Assembly (NCBI GenBank): GCA_016125275.1 | Contig: WGMB01000002.1 | Location: 1-64,000, forward strand | Direction: 5' to 3' | Source: Acidobacteriota bacterium | GTDB taxonomy: Bacteria; Acidobacteriota; Terriglobia; Bryobacterales; UBA6623 | Length of the DNA: 64,000 nucleotides | Part shown: positions 43,982-53,377 of the stretch, piece by piece | How the letters are laid out: every line of letters begins with the position of its first letter | Numbering within the stretch: position 1 is the stretch's first letter | The notes under the pieces: generated by a model | Databases searched by the model: none | What the model was told of the DNA's origin: nothing | The model's input: the letters and a program-made list of their open reading frames with translations, nothing else | Program-made: the position numbers and the translations under genes

Positions 43982-45319
43982 ATGAATAGACGGACAGCCT
44001 TGTCGCTTCTTTCTACCGGTTCGACCGCGGGCGTCGTTGGCGCCTCCCTGTGCCAAAATGAAGCGCGCGCCGCGGATTTCAGCGCCGCCACGCCGGCGAT
44101 GGAGCGCATCAACATTACCAGGGTAAAGATGATCAATACCCATCCGAATGGGATAGGGTTTGGCATCGTAAAGGTAGAAACTAGCGAGCCCGGGCTTTGG
44201 GGCATTGGCTGTGCGACGGGAGTGCGGCGCTACGCTACGCTGACCACCGCCGTCGAGGAATATCTGGACCCGCTGCTGCGGGGGAAGGACCCGGATAATA
44301 TCGAGGACATCTGGCAGACCGTAAACCTCAGTAGTTACTGGCGCAACGGACCGATCTTGAACACCGTGCTGGCGGGTCTGGACCAGGCCCTGTGGGACAT
44401 CAAAGGTAAGCGGGCGGGTCTGCCGGTCTACCGGCTGCTGGGCGGTAAGTGTCGGTTCGCTGTCGACTGCTACGGGCATGCAAGCGGAGGGGACATGCCG
44501 GCGCTGAAGGACAGCATCGCCCGGCTCCGAGAACAGGGCTTTCGTCATATTCGTATTCAGCTAGGCGCCTACGGTTCTCCGCAACTGGCCAAGCCCAACC
44601 CGGACTTCCGCGCGGCGGGTTTCGGAGCCGCCAGCGATACGGTTGCGGAAATTCGGCCCTATATGAAGATCGTTCCTAAGATCTTTGAAATGGCGCGCAC
44701 CGAGTTCGGGGATGAGCCGGAGTTCCTTCATGACATTCATGAAATGCTTCCTCCCATCGACGCGATCAATTTGGTCAAGGAGCTTGAGCAGTATCGGCCC
44801 TTCTTTATCGAAGACCCGTTCTCGCCGGAGGACATCGCCTATTTCAAGATTCTGAGGCAACAGACGGCGTGCCCGATCGCGATGGGCGAGCTTTTCAATA
44901 ATCCGCAGGAGTGGTTGGGATTGATCACCGATCGTCTCATCGATTTCATCCGCATCCACCTGTCTCAGATCGGCGGAATCACGCCGGCGATGAAGGTGGC
45001 CCGGCTGGCCGAGTGGTTCAACGTCCGGACGGCTTGGCACGGCCCCGGCAACACGTCCCCGATCGGTCACGTGGGGCAAGCCCACATCGACCTGGCGATC
45101 TGGAATTTCGGAATCCAGGAGCAGGTCCACTGGGGACCTGAGACGCATGAAGTGTTCTCGGGCCTGCCGAAGTTCGAAAACGGCTACATGGTCGTCAACG
45201 AAGCGCCCGGTTTCGGCGTCGAGTTGGATGAAGCGGCGGCCGCCAAATACCCGTTGCCCGACGAACCGTGGTTCCGTCCCATCGTCCGGCGGCCGGACGG
45301 CACGCCGGTTCGGCCGTAG
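43982..45319 (+). CDS. Mandelate-racemase/enolase-family dehydratase, ManD/RspA-like
   Basis: 445 residues from the ATG at 43982. The N-terminus MNRRTALSLLSTGSTAGVVG suggests Tat export, unusual for this family. Core: capping-domain VKMINTHPNGIGFGIVKVET, barrel with LHDIHEMLPP, FFIEDPFSPED and CPIAMGELFNNPQEW (three metal ligands D, E, E), then the WHGPGNTSPIGHVGQAHIDL segment typical of mannonate/gluconate dehydratases of the ManD or RspA type. Probably dehydrates a sugar acid such as mannonate or gluconate, but exact specificity cannot be read. GC is visibly lower over parts of this gene than in its neighbours, a hint of more recent transfer. The next gene is DUF1080. Confidence 0.85.
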   Translation: MNRRTALSLLSTGSTAGVVGASLCQNEARAADFSAATPAMERINITRVKMINTHPNGIGFGIVKVETSEPGLWGIGCATGVRRYATLTTAVEEYLDPLLRGKDPDNIEDIWQTVNLSSYWRNGPILNTVLAGLDQALWDIKGKRAGLPVYRLLGGKCRFAVDCYGHASGGDMPALKDSIARLREQGFRHIRIQLGAYGSPQLAKPNPDFRAAGFGAASDTVAEIRPYMKIVPKIFEMARTEFGDEPEFLHDIHEMLPPIDAINLVKELEQYRPFFIEDPFSPEDIAYFKILRQQTACPIAMGELFNNPQEWLGLITDRLIDFIRIHLSQIGGITPAMKVARLAEWFNVRTAWHGPGNTSPIGHVGQAHIDLAIWNFGIQEQVHWGPETHEVFSGLPKFENGYMVVNEAPGFGVELDEAAAAKYPLPDEPWFRPIVRRPDGTPVRP

Positions 45320-45402
45320 GGCAAGAGCTCGTTCGCAGAGCAGCGTCAGCATGTGCAAGAACAGATCCGAGGGTTCGGTGACGTCCCTGATGGGGCCACG
45401 AC

Positions 45403-45416
45403 ACGAGCCGGCTCGT
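45403..45416. promoter_or_regulatory. 14-bp perfect palindrome
   Basis: ACGAGCCGGCTCGT lies 59-72 bp before the DUF1080 start, in the 155-bp gap after the dehydratase gene. A possible dimeric regulator site or terminator stem; no loop, so operator is more likely. Confidence 0.45.
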
Positions 45417-45474
45417 CGGCGCTGAGGCGAGATCCGGGCCGAGGGCGCGCAGCCACTTCCGCTACAATCGCCGG

Positions 45475-46230
45475 GTGATGCTCGCGCGACGGCCCTTTCT
45501 GGTTTCCCTGCTGGCGGCGCCCCTGGCCGCTCAGCAGTCCGAACCCTACGTTCCCAAACAGAGCGACCGGCCGGAGCTGCTCGACGGCGACGAGCCCGGT
45601 TTCCGGCCCATCTTCGACGGCAAGACGCTCGACGGCTGGAAGGGCGATCCCACCTATTGGCGGGTCGAGAACGGCTCGCTGGTGGGCGAGATCACGCCCC
45701 AGACCGTCGTCAAGAGCAACACCTTCATCATCTGGCAGGACGGCAGGCCCCGCGATTTCGAGCTCAAGCTCGACTACCGCATCACGCCGGACGGAAACTC
45801 CGGCGTCAACTACCGCAGCGTCGTCATTCCCGACCCCGTGACGCCTTCCAACCGCTTCGCCATGCGCGGCTACCAGTGCGACCTCGACGGCAAGAAACGC
45901 TACACGGGCAACAACTACGAGGAGAAGGGCCGCCGCTTTCTGGCTGTCCGGGGCCAGCAGACCCACGTGGTGGGCGGCCGCAAGCCGATCATCCTGTCCA
46001 CCTTCGCCGATGCCGACGAGTTGGCCGGGTATGTCACCGACGACTGGAACGAGATCCACCTGATCGTCCGCGGCAACATTCTCACGCACATCGTCAACGG
46101 CCGCCTGATGAGCCAAGTCGTGGACGACGATGCGCCGCACCGCCCGGCCGACGGCCAGATCGGCGTGCAGGTCCACGTCGGACCTCCGATGCAGGTCGAG
46201 TACCGCAAGATCCGCCTCAAAGAGTGGTAA
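45475..46230 (+). CDS. DUF1080 (3-keto-disaccharide hydrolase) domain protein
   Basis: 251 residues from GTG 45475 or ATG 45478. A short signal-like N-terminus (LARRPFLVSLLAAPLAAQ) precedes the LamG-like DUF1080 domain: GFRPIFDGKTLDGWKGDPTY, WRVENGSLVGEITPQTV, DFELKLDYRITPDGNSGVNY, MRGYQCDLDG, and DDWNEIHLIVRGNILTHIVN. Members cleave 3-ketoglycosides or bind glycans. The dehydratase upstream points to use of plant- or microbe-derived saccharides. Confidence 0.92.
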   Translation: MMLARRPFLVSLLAAPLAAQQSEPYVPKQSDRPELLDGDEPGFRPIFDGKTLDGWKGDPTYWRVENGSLVGEITPQTVVKSNTFIIWQDGRPRDFELKLDYRITPDGNSGVNYRSVVIPDPVTPSNRFAMRGYQCDLDGKKRYTGNNYEEKGRRFLAVRGQQTHVVGGRKPIILSTFADADELAGYVTDDWNEIHLIVRGNILTHIVNGRLMSQVVDDDAPHRPADGQIGVQVHVGPPMQVEYRKIRLKEW

Positions 46231-46244
46231 GGCGGCCTCGTTCG

Positions 46245-47792
46245 ATGCGAAATCCTCGCCTGGCCCTCGCTCTAGTCGTCGTCGCATGGGCGACAGCCGC
46301 CTTTGCCCAATCCGGCCCCGAGGCGGCGCGCGCCTACCGCGAAGCGCACGAGTCCGCCATTCTGCGGGACTTCTCGGAGCTGCTGCGGCGCCCCAACCGG
46401 GCCTTCACGCCGGAGGCGCGCGGCACGGCCCTCTTCATCCGCGACCGCTTGCGGGAGGTCGGCGTCGCGAGCCGCCTGCTCGAGGCCGAAGGCGCCTCGC
46501 CGGCGGTCCTGGGCGTCCTCGAAGTTCCCGGCGCGCAGCGTACGCTGGGCGTCTACGCCCACTATGACGGCCAACCGGTCGACCCGTCCCAGTGGACCCA
46601 CCCGCCGTTCGAGCCGACGCTCTATTCACGGGCCCTGGAGTCCGGCGGACAGCCGATCGACTTCCCGGCGGACGGCGCGCCGGTCGACCCGGAGTGGCGC
46701 CTCTACGCACGGTCAGCCGGAGACGACAAGGCGCCGATCGCGGCGGCGCTCACGGTTCTGAGAGCCTTTGGGGAAGCCGGCATCCGGCCCACGTCGAACC
46801 TCGTGTTCCTGTTCGACGGCGAGGAGGAGGCCGGCTCGCCGCACCTGGGCGCGTTTTTACGGAACGAGTCGAAGGTCTTCGACGCCGTCGACGGCTGGCT
46901 CTTCTTCGACGGACCGTCCCACGCCAGCGGCCGCCCGCAGCTCGTCTTCGGCGTGCGCGGCTCGTTCGGCCTGGAGATCACCGTCTACGGCGCGACACGC
47001 AATCTGCACTCGGGACACTACGGCAACTGGGCGCCGGACACCGGCAACATCCTGGCGCGGCTGCTGGCTTCGATGAAGGACGACGACGGGACGGTGCTGG
47101 TGAAGGGCTGGTACGAGAGCTTCGAGCCGATCGGAGCCGAGGAGCGCGCCGCCCTCGCAACCATGCCGGACTGGGACGCCGAGCTCAAGCGCGAGCTGGG
47201 GTTGGCGCGGACCGAGGGCCAACCCCAGAGCCTGCCCGAGCGACTGCTGGCGCCGGCGCTGAACGTCCGCGGCATCAGCAGCGGCAATACCGGGTCTTTG
47301 GCGCGCAACGTCATTCCCAATACCGCCGTGGCCGCACTGGGCGTCCGCTTGGTCAAGGGCAACACCGTGGCGCAGCTCCGCGGGCTGATCCTCGATCACA
47401 TCCGCGCCGAAGGCTTCCACATCGTGGAGCGCGAGCCAACGATGGAGGAACGACTGGCCCATTCGCGGCTGGTGAAGGTCACCGGCGGAGAGGGCGGCTC
47501 GGTGGCGGCGCGCACCTCCATGGCGGAACCTTTCGCGCAAAGCGTCATCGGTGCGGCGCGTGCGGCGGCCGACCGGGCCTTCGGCGAAGGCTCGCTGGTG
47601 CTGGCGCCGGGCATGGGCGGCACTCTGCCCCTGCACCTGTTCACGGAGTTGGGCAAGCCGGCCGTCATCACGCCGATCGCCAACCACGACAACAACCAGC
47701 ACGCGGCCGACGAGAATCTGCGGGTGGCCAACCTCTGGTACGCGATCGACCTGTTCGCGGCCCTGACAACGATGCCGCCGACCGACCGCTGA
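46245..47792 (+). CDS. Secreted M20-family metallopeptidase
   Basis: 515 residues with a signal peptide (MRNPRLALALVVVAWATAAFAQ). M20 motifs: LGVYAHYDGQPVDPSQW (His and first Asp), RSAGDDKAPIAAALTVL (bridging Asp), FLFDGEEEAGSPHLG (Glu base and Glu ligand), the dimerisation lid SFGLEITVYGATRNLHSGHY and a C-terminal DNNQHAADE with the last His ligand. It likely acts as a dipeptidase or aminoacylase outside the cytoplasm. It begins 14 bp after DUF1080, so probably one operon with it. Ends convergent with the small-transporter pair. Confidence 0.92.
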   Translation: MRNPRLALALVVVAWATAAFAQSGPEAARAYREAHESAILRDFSELLRRPNRAFTPEARGTALFIRDRLREVGVASRLLEAEGASPAVLGVLEVPGAQRTLGVYAHYDGQPVDPSQWTHPPFEPTLYSRALESGGQPIDFPADGAPVDPEWRLYARSAGDDKAPIAAALTVLRAFGEAGIRPTSNLVFLFDGEEEAGSPHLGAFLRNESKVFDAVDGWLFFDGPSHASGRPQLVFGVRGSFGLEITVYGATRNLHSGHYGNWAPDTGNILARLLASMKDDDGTVLVKGWYESFEPIGAEERAALATMPDWDAELKRELGLARTEGQPQSLPERLLAPALNVRGISSGNTGSLARNVIPNTAVAALGVRLVKGNTVAQLRGLILDHIRAEGFHIVEREPTMEERLAHSRLVKVTGGEGGSVAARTSMAEPFAQSVIGAARAAADRAFGEGSLVLAPGMGGTLPLHLFTELGKPAVITPIANHDNNQHAADENLRVANLWYAIDLFAALTTMPPTDR

Positions 47793-47803
47793 CGCAGGCG
47801 GGC

Positions 47804-48163
47804 TCAGCGATTGCCGGCGGCGATGAAGATTACGCCGATCAGCACCAAGCCCACGCCGGCCAGCTTCGTCTTGTTGAGCGGCTCGCCGAAGAAGATCTTC
47901 GACCAGACCAAGGTCCAGACGTAGCCCAGTGACACCATCGGGTACAGCACGGTGAGGCTGCCGTCCTTGATGCCCCAAATATAGAAGACCGACGAGAGCA
48001 GAAACAGCGCCACCCCGGCGGCCAGCCGCGGGATGGCCGTCTTCAGCGACTCCCGGGAGCGGTGCAGGTGGTTGGCGCCGGCTTTCAGCAGCACGCTGGC
48101 GAACGAGCCGATCAGGCTGGCGAACAGCACCAGCGCCATCGACGAAACGGGGGTGGGGCTCAT
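47804..48163 (-). CDS. Small four-helix transporter subunit 2 (SMR/EamA-like)
   Basis: 119 residues, four TM helices (MALVLFASLIGSFASVLLKA, AAGVALFLLSSVFYIWGI, VLYPMVSLGYVWTLVWSKIF, LAGVGLVLIGVIFIAAG). The sequence is in the SMR/EamA superfamily and closely resembles paired ArnE/ArnF-like subunits. Its ATG overlaps the stop of the paired gene by 4 bp (48160-48163), so the two are co-translated, probably into an antiparallel heterodimer. The substrate could be a lipid-linked sugar, polyamine or cation; sequence alone does not say. Confidence 0.8.
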   Translation of the reverse strand: MSPTPVSSMALVLFASLIGSFASVLLKAGANHLHRSRESLKTAIPRLAAGVALFLLSSVFYIWGIKDGSLTVLYPMVSLGYVWTLVWSKIFFGEPLNKTKLAGVGLVLIGVIFIAAGNR

Positions 48164-48597
48164 CGCCGGCTCCCCAATCCGATCAATGACACGCCGCCCA
48201 CGATGAAGCCGACGCCGACGATCTTGTACAGGTTCAGCTCGTCCGGAAACAGCATCGGCGACAGGATCGTGACCCACACGTAGGTCAGCGCAATGATCGG
48301 ATACAGCACTGACAATTGGCCCTCGCGCAAGGCCACCACCAGCAGCAACGTATTGGCCGCCAGGCAGGCGTAGCCGGCGAGCAGGGGCCAGTTCGTCAGC
48401 AAGCCCATCAGGCCGGTTTCGCTCGAGAGATGGTCCGCCCCCCAGCGCATCAAAATCTGGGCCGCCGCGCCGATCAAGGTGCACAGAATCACCAGCACGA
48501 TCGACCGCAGGGCGGTGGATTGCGACTTGGCGGCGACGGTCACGGGCGCTTGCGGGGCGGCGTCAACGACAGGGATGGCGGCTGCCGGGCTCGACAT
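48160..48597 (-). CDS. Small four-helix transporter subunit 1 (SMR/EamA-like)
   Basis: 145 residues from the ATG at 48597; a GTG at 48615 would add six. A cytoplasmic Ala/Pro-rich tail of about 35 residues, then four TM helices (SIVLVILCTLIGAAAQILM, GYACLAANTLLLVVAL, LSVLYPIIALTYVWVTILS, IVGVGFIVGGVSLIGLGSR). Paralogous to its partner: both share VLYP..(S/A)L.YVWT near helix 3. It is first in the pair. Confidence 0.8.
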   Translation of the reverse strand: MSSPAAAIPVVDAAPQAPVTVAAKSQSTALRSIVLVILCTLIGAAAQILMRWGADHLSSETGLMGLLTNWPLLAGYACLAANTLLLVVALREGQLSVLYPIIALTYVWVTILSPMLFPDELNLYKIVGVGFIVGGVSLIGLGSRR

Positions 48598-48670
48598 GTT
48601 TTCGGAGTCTATCACGAGGATTCGGGGCGGCCCCTAGGGGGAAAAACTCGATTCGGAGGCCCGCCGGCGC

Positions 48671-49987
48671 TTAGGGCTTCGGACGCTCCCGGCCAAGGAG
48701 AAACGCTTCGATCTCATCGGCTTCGCGCGGCATGCGGGGTCCCAGCCGCCGCGCGCCGTCGGCCGTCACTACCAGCATATCCTCGATGCGCACGCCAAGT
48801 CCTTCGTCGGCCAAATACAAGCCTGGTTCCACGGTAATCACCATCCCTTCCTCGAGCGGTTCTCGCAGCGTCCCCGGGTCGTGCACGTCGAGGCCCACGT
48901 AGTGTCCCACGGCATGAGGGAATTGGGCCGCCAGGCGCGGGCTCTTCTTCCGAAAGACCTCTTCGGCGATCCGCGACAGACTCTGCGGACCGCCGCCGGT
49001 GAGCCGCATGCCGGGCTTCACAGCCGCCACCACGGCGTCTTGTGCGGCCAGCACCAGATCGTAGATTTCTCGTTGACGCTTGCTGAAGCGGCCGTTCACA
49101 GGGATGGTCCTGGTGATGTCGGCGGCGTAGTGCCCGTACTCGCCGCCCACATCGGCCAGCAGCAGATCGCCGTCTTCGAGGATGCGCGTGTTGCGGGTGT
49201 AGTGCAGGATCACGCTGTTGGGACCGCTGCCTAGGATGGGCGGGTAAGCCGGCCGCAGGCAGCCGCGCTCCAGCAACACCGGGGCCATCGCGGCATAGAC
49301 CTGATACTCCGCCAGCCCCGGCCGGACCACGCGCCAAGCCGCCAGATGAGCCTCCGCCGTCGCCGCCACGGCCTTCTCCAGCAGAGCCACCTCGCCGGGA
49401 GACTTCACGCGCCGCATGGCGCCCAGAATCGGCCGCACGTCGCCGCGCTGCGCCGTCCCCAGCAAAGGGTCCAGGCGCTCCGCCGGATCGGGTTGCAGCG
49501 GCTGCATCTCGCCGTGCTGGGAATGGGCCGAGAGCGCCCAGGCCTTGCCGAAGCGGCTCAGGTTCCGAGAGACCTCCTCGGCCAACTCGTCCATCGGAGC
49601 GACCTCGGCCACGCCCGTCAGAGCGCGCGCAGCGGGGTCGCCCGGGTCGAGACGTGGGCCGTCCCAGCGCTCGTGTGCGGGGTCCCGGCCGGGCAGGAAC
49701 AGGATCTCGCGGTACTCCTTTTCGCCCGAGGCCGGCGTCAGCAGCAGCGCCGCGCCCGGCTCGTTCCAGCCGGTCAGGTAGTAGAAATTGTTCTCTTGGC
49801 GGAATCCGTCGCGCCCGGACTGGCCTTCTTCGTCACGAAAGCCGAAGAGGAGGATCAGCCCGTCGTCGCAACGCTCCGCCAAGGCTCGGCGACGCTGCTC
49901 AAATGCGTCGCGCGGTTCGCGCTCGATCGCGACCGTCGACGTCGCCAACAGCACGGCCGCGACGGTAAGCCAAAGCCAACGCAACAC
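48671..49987 (-). CDS. Xaa-Pro aminopeptidase (M24B), exported
   Basis: 438 residues from a GTG, with a signal peptide (MLRWLWLTVAAVLLATSTVA). N-terminal creatinase-like domain, then the pita-bread M24 domain with five metal ligands: D in LLADVGGEYGH, D in AADITRTIPV, H in HAVGHYVGLDVHD, E in ITVEPGLY and E in RIEDMLVV. It releases N-terminal residues next to proline. A secreted copy fits the other peptide-scavenging enzymes in the window. Confidence 0.95.
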   Translation of the reverse strand: MLRWLWLTVAAVLLATSTVAIEREPRDAFEQRRRALAERCDDGLILLFGFRDEEGQSGRDGFRQENNFYYLTGWNEPGAALLLTPASGEKEYREILFLPGRDPAHERWDGPRLDPGDPAARALTGVAEVAPMDELAEEVSRNLSRFGKAWALSAHSQHGEMQPLQPDPAERLDPLLGTAQRGDVRPILGAMRRVKSPGEVALLEKAVAATAEAHLAAWRVVRPGLAEYQVYAAMAPVLLERGCLRPAYPPILGSGPNSVILHYTRNTRILEDGDLLLADVGGEYGHYAADITRTIPVNGRFSKRQREIYDLVLAAQDAVVAAVKPGMRLTGGGPQSLSRIAEEVFRKKSPRLAAQFPHAVGHYVGLDVHDPGTLREPLEEGMVITVEPGLYLADEGLGVRIEDMLVVTADGARRLGPRMPREADEIEAFLLGRERPKP

Positions 49988-50118
49988 TTAACCCAGTATA
50001 GGGTCAGCCCGAGGCGCGTCGCAGCGCCAAGCCAAGCGACGGATTCAACGATACGTTGGATGAGCGGGGAACATCGCGGGCGCCACCGTCGTATGTCGCT
50101 GGAAGGAATTCCCCTCAC

Positions 50119-52590
50119 ATGCACGAGCTGCTTCGCGACATCCGCCACGGCGTCCGCTCCCTCGCGCGGGACAGAGCCTACTCATCCACCTTTATCGCCA
50201 CCATCGCCGTTTGCTTTGCGGCCAACTCGGCTACCTACACCATTGTCGATTCGGTCCTGTTGCGGCCGCTACCGGTCCCGGACTCGGAGTCGATCCTGCT
50301 GATGGCCAACCGCTACCCGGGCGCGGGGGTGACTGATTCGTTCAATAGCGGGGCGGGCGACTACTTTGACCGGCTGGAAGCGATCTCGGTTTTTCAGGAG
50401 CAGGCCATGTTCAATATGGGCGGCCAGACGATCGAGATCGCCGGGGCGCCGCGACGGGTCGACGCCATGACGGCCACGCCGTCGCTGTTCGGGCTGCTGC
50501 AGGTTCCGCCTGCGCTGGGCCGAACCTTCGACGAGGAAGAGGGCGAGATCGGCTCGGAATCGAAGGTCATCCTCAGCTATGGGCTTTGGCAGGAGCTCTA
50601 CGGCGGTGATCCTAGCGCGGTCGGACGGGAGCTGCGGTTGAGCAGCAAGCCGCACACGATCATCGGCGTGATGCCACAAGACTTCTTGTTCGTTGACCCC
50701 GACATCCGGTTGTGGACGCCGCAGACGTTCACCCCGGAGGACAAGCTGAGCCACCACAACAACAACTTCTACAACGTGGGCCGACTCAAGCCCGGAGCGA
50801 CGCTCGAGCAGGCCCAGGCGCAAGTGGACGTGCTCAACGCCGCTAATCTGGACAAGGAACCCGAGCTGCGCCAACTCCTCATCGACGCCAAGTTCCACAC
50901 CAAGGTGTTGCAACTGCGGGAGATGATGGTCGGGGACGTACGCAGCATTCTCTACCTGCTGTGGGGCGGGGCCTTGTTCGTGCTGCTGATCGGAGTCCTG
51001 AACATCGTCAACCTGTCGCTCGTGCGCCTGACCCTGCGCCGCAAGGAGCTCGCCACCCGGCAGGCCTTGGGCGCCGGGGTCGCCCAGTCGATGCGCCAGC
51101 TCATCCTCGAGAACGTGCTGGCCGCCACGGCCGGCGGCGCACTGGGCGTCGCCCTCGGGGCGGCGCTCCTGAAGGCGTTGCGCTCGTTCGGTCTCGAGCA
51201 GTTGCCCCGCGCCGCCGAAATCCACATGACTGAATCGGTGGCGCTGGCGGCGCTGGGAATCGCCGCGGCCGTCGGTTTGCTGATCGGCTGCGCGGCTCTC
51301 TCCCAGGGCTACCGAACCAGCTTGAGCCAGACCCTGCGGGCTGACGGCCGGGGCGGCTCGACGGGCCGAGGGACCAACCGTGTGCGGCAGAGCTTGGTGG
51401 CGGCTCAGATCGGCTTCGCGTTCGTGCTGCTGCTGGGCGCGGGGCTGCTCGCGGCCAGCCTCCGCGAACTACTTCGCGTCAACCCCGGCTTTCGAACGGA
51501 AGGAGTACTGACGCTTTCCACCAGAGCCCCTTCGACAGCCTACCCGGAAGATCAAGACCGCAGGACGCTGCTGCGGCGCTCCCTGGCGGCGATCCGCGCC
51601 CTGCCGGGCGTCGAGTCGGCCGGCGCTACCAACACCATCCCGTTTGGAGGCAATAACAATAACAGCGTCATCTTCGCCGAGGGCTATCAGATGAAGCCAG
51701 GCGAGTCCGTCGTCTCACCGCGACAGTTGCGGGTGACGCCGGGATACTTTGAGACGATGGACATCCAGCTCGTCAAAGGACGTTTCTTCAACGAGCATGA
51801 CGACGAGAACGCCACGCCGGCCATCATCGTGGACGAGCGCCTAGCCGAACGATTTTGGCCGGGGGAGGATCCCATCGGCCGACGCCTGTATCAGCCGGAC
51901 AATGCGAAGGAAATCCTGCAAACCAACGAGAACACCCGCTGGCTGACCGTGGTGGGAGTCGTGCCGTCGGTACGGCTCGATAGCCTGGAGGGGTCGGGGA
52001 ATTTGATCGGCGCCTACTACTTCGCCCTGGCGCAGTCGCCGCAATCGTTCTTTACCATCGCTGTGAAGGCCGCCGCCGGATCGGAGCCGAGCGCGGTGAC
52101 GCGGGCCGTGCGCGAGACGATGGCGCGGATCGACCCGGAGTTGGCCCTGTTCGACGTCCACACGATGGACGAGCGAGCGGATCTCTCGCTGGCGTCGCGT
52201 CGCACGGCGATGGCCCTGGCGATGGGCTTCGGCGGGGTGGCGCTGTTCCTATCGGCTATTGGGATCTACGGCCTGCTGGCCTACCACGTCACCCTACGGC
52301 GGCGCGAGATCGGCATCCGGATGGCGCTGGGGAGCACCAGCTCCGGCATCGTCAACTTGGTCTTGCGCGAGGGCTTTCTTCTAGCGGGGGCGGGACTGCT
52401 CCTCGGCGCGGTTGGGGCAGCCGCCCTGCAAAAGGTCATCGCCAACGAGGTCTACGGCGTGAGCGCGCTGGACCCGCTGGTCATCGTTAGCGTTGCAGCG
52501 CTCCTGGCGACTGTTGTGGCGACAGCCTCCGCGGTCCCGGCACGCCGGGCCGTCCGCATCGACCCCTCACGCGCCATCAACTGCGATTGA
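50119..52590 (+). CDS. MacB/FtsX-type ABC permease, acidobacterial orphan type
   Basis: 823 residues from the ATG at 50119. Layout: first TM near MHELLRDIRHGVRSLARDRA..., a MacB-type periplasmic domain (DSVLLRPLPVPDSESILLMA ... RRVDAMTATPSLFGLLQVPP), an FtsX block of three TM helices (LLWGGALFVLLIGVLNIVNL; RLTLRRKELATRQALGAG), then a second periplasmic domain and second FtsX block (HVTLRRREIGIRMALGST). This duplicated permease without a neighbouring ATP-binding subunit is very frequent in Acidobacteriota. The substrate is unknown. No PadR regulator sits upstream here. Confidence 0.93.
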   Translation: MHELLRDIRHGVRSLARDRAYSSTFIATIAVCFAANSATYTIVDSVLLRPLPVPDSESILLMANRYPGAGVTDSFNSGAGDYFDRLEAISVFQEQAMFNMGGQTIEIAGAPRRVDAMTATPSLFGLLQVPPALGRTFDEEEGEIGSESKVILSYGLWQELYGGDPSAVGRELRLSSKPHTIIGVMPQDFLFVDPDIRLWTPQTFTPEDKLSHHNNNFYNVGRLKPGATLEQAQAQVDVLNAANLDKEPELRQLLIDAKFHTKVLQLREMMVGDVRSILYLLWGGALFVLLIGVLNIVNLSLVRLTLRRKELATRQALGAGVAQSMRQLILENVLAATAGGALGVALGAALLKALRSFGLEQLPRAAEIHMTESVALAALGIAAAVGLLIGCAALSQGYRTSLSQTLRADGRGGSTGRGTNRVRQSLVAAQIGFAFVLLLGAGLLAASLRELLRVNPGFRTEGVLTLSTRAPSTAYPEDQDRRTLLRRSLAAIRALPGVESAGATNTIPFGGNNNNSVIFAEGYQMKPGESVVSPRQLRVTPGYFETMDIQLVKGRFFNEHDDENATPAIIVDERLAERFWPGEDPIGRRLYQPDNAKEILQTNENTRWLTVVGVVPSVRLDSLEGSGNLIGAYYFALAQSPQSFFTIAVKAAAGSEPSAVTRAVRETMARIDPELALFDVHTMDERADLSLASRRTAMALAMGFGGVALFLSAIGIYGLLAYHVTLRRREIGIRMALGSTSSGIVNLVLREGFLLAGAGLLLGAVGAAALQKVIANEVYGVSALDPLVIVSVAALLATVVATASAVPARRAVRIDPSRAINCD

Positions 52591-52624
52591 CCTGCCTCCG
52601 GCGGAGAGTCGGCCCGAACCGGGA

Positions 52625-53338
52625 CTACTGAGGGACCGACATCCCGCGCCGAAGGCTTGCTCTCTGCCGGCGGAACCGATCGAGCGCTTCCAAGGCCTGG
52701 ACTGAGTCTTGGTTGTAGCTGACGATAGCCCAGAGCGGCGCATCGAGGGAGTCGTCCGCCTGCACGCCGCCGTCCGCCAGCCAGAGGCCGCCGTTGGGCG
52801 CCGCGGTGATGATCTTCGACAGAATCGTTCGGACCGATCCATCGTGGAGATTCAAGGGGCCGATCGATGGGGTTCCGGGCGGAATGCCCATGCTCCCGGC
52901 GACGCCCGGTCGGGGAGTCGGGTCCAGCGTCTGTCTCAGGCTTTCGTGGAGCGCCCAGCTCAACATGGGCAGATTCGCCCGGTGGCTTCCAAAGTCGGAA
53001 ATCACCGTATCCAGCGCGTTCCGCGACCGAGTAGACGAACGGACGAGAATGACGCCGTCTTCTTCCGCAACGACGAGCTGCGAGCCGCCTCCCACAATCC
53101 GCCGCACGACGGCGAGAGCCGGCTCGCGCCCATCCCATCGGGTGGACGATTCACGCTCGAGAACCGTCCAATCCACGATCTCCAGCCCAATCGGAGTGTG
53201 AGCCGCCGCCCCGTAGGCATAGATGGCTGCGAGCCGATCGCTTCGGATGAGCGGGGCTTGCTCTGTCTGCGCGACGCCGCCGCAAACGGGCAGAAGCCAC
53301 ACGGAAACGGCTAGGAGCCACCGAGTCAGCTCGGTCAT
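52625..53338 (-). CDS. Secreted hypothetical protein
   Basis: About 237 residues from the ATG at 53338 (an earlier ATG at 53353 adds five). Signal peptide MTELTRWLLAVSVWLLPVCG, then a compact body in which HTPIGLEIVDWTVLERESST and RRIVGGGSQLVVAEEDGVIL look like a small STN-type beta-alpha unit. The rest (HDGSVRTILSKIITAAPNGG, QALEALDRFRRQR) has no match I recognise. Ends convergent with the permease (34-bp gap). Probably periplasmic. Confidence 0.62.
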   Translation of the reverse strand: MTELTRWLLAVSVWLLPVCGGVAQTEQAPLIRSDRLAAIYAYGAAAHTPIGLEIVDWTVLERESSTRWDGREPALAVVRRIVGGGSQLVVAEEDGVILVRSSTRSRNALDTVISDFGSHRANLPMLSWALHESLRQTLDPTPRPGVAGSMGIPPGTPSIGPLNLHDGSVRTILSKIITAAPNGGLWLADGGVQADDSLDAPLWAIVSYNQDSVQALEALDRFRRQRASLRRGMSVPQ

Positions 53339-53377
53339 ATCGAGAGCATTCACTGCGCTTGGCGGCGCGCGCCGGGC

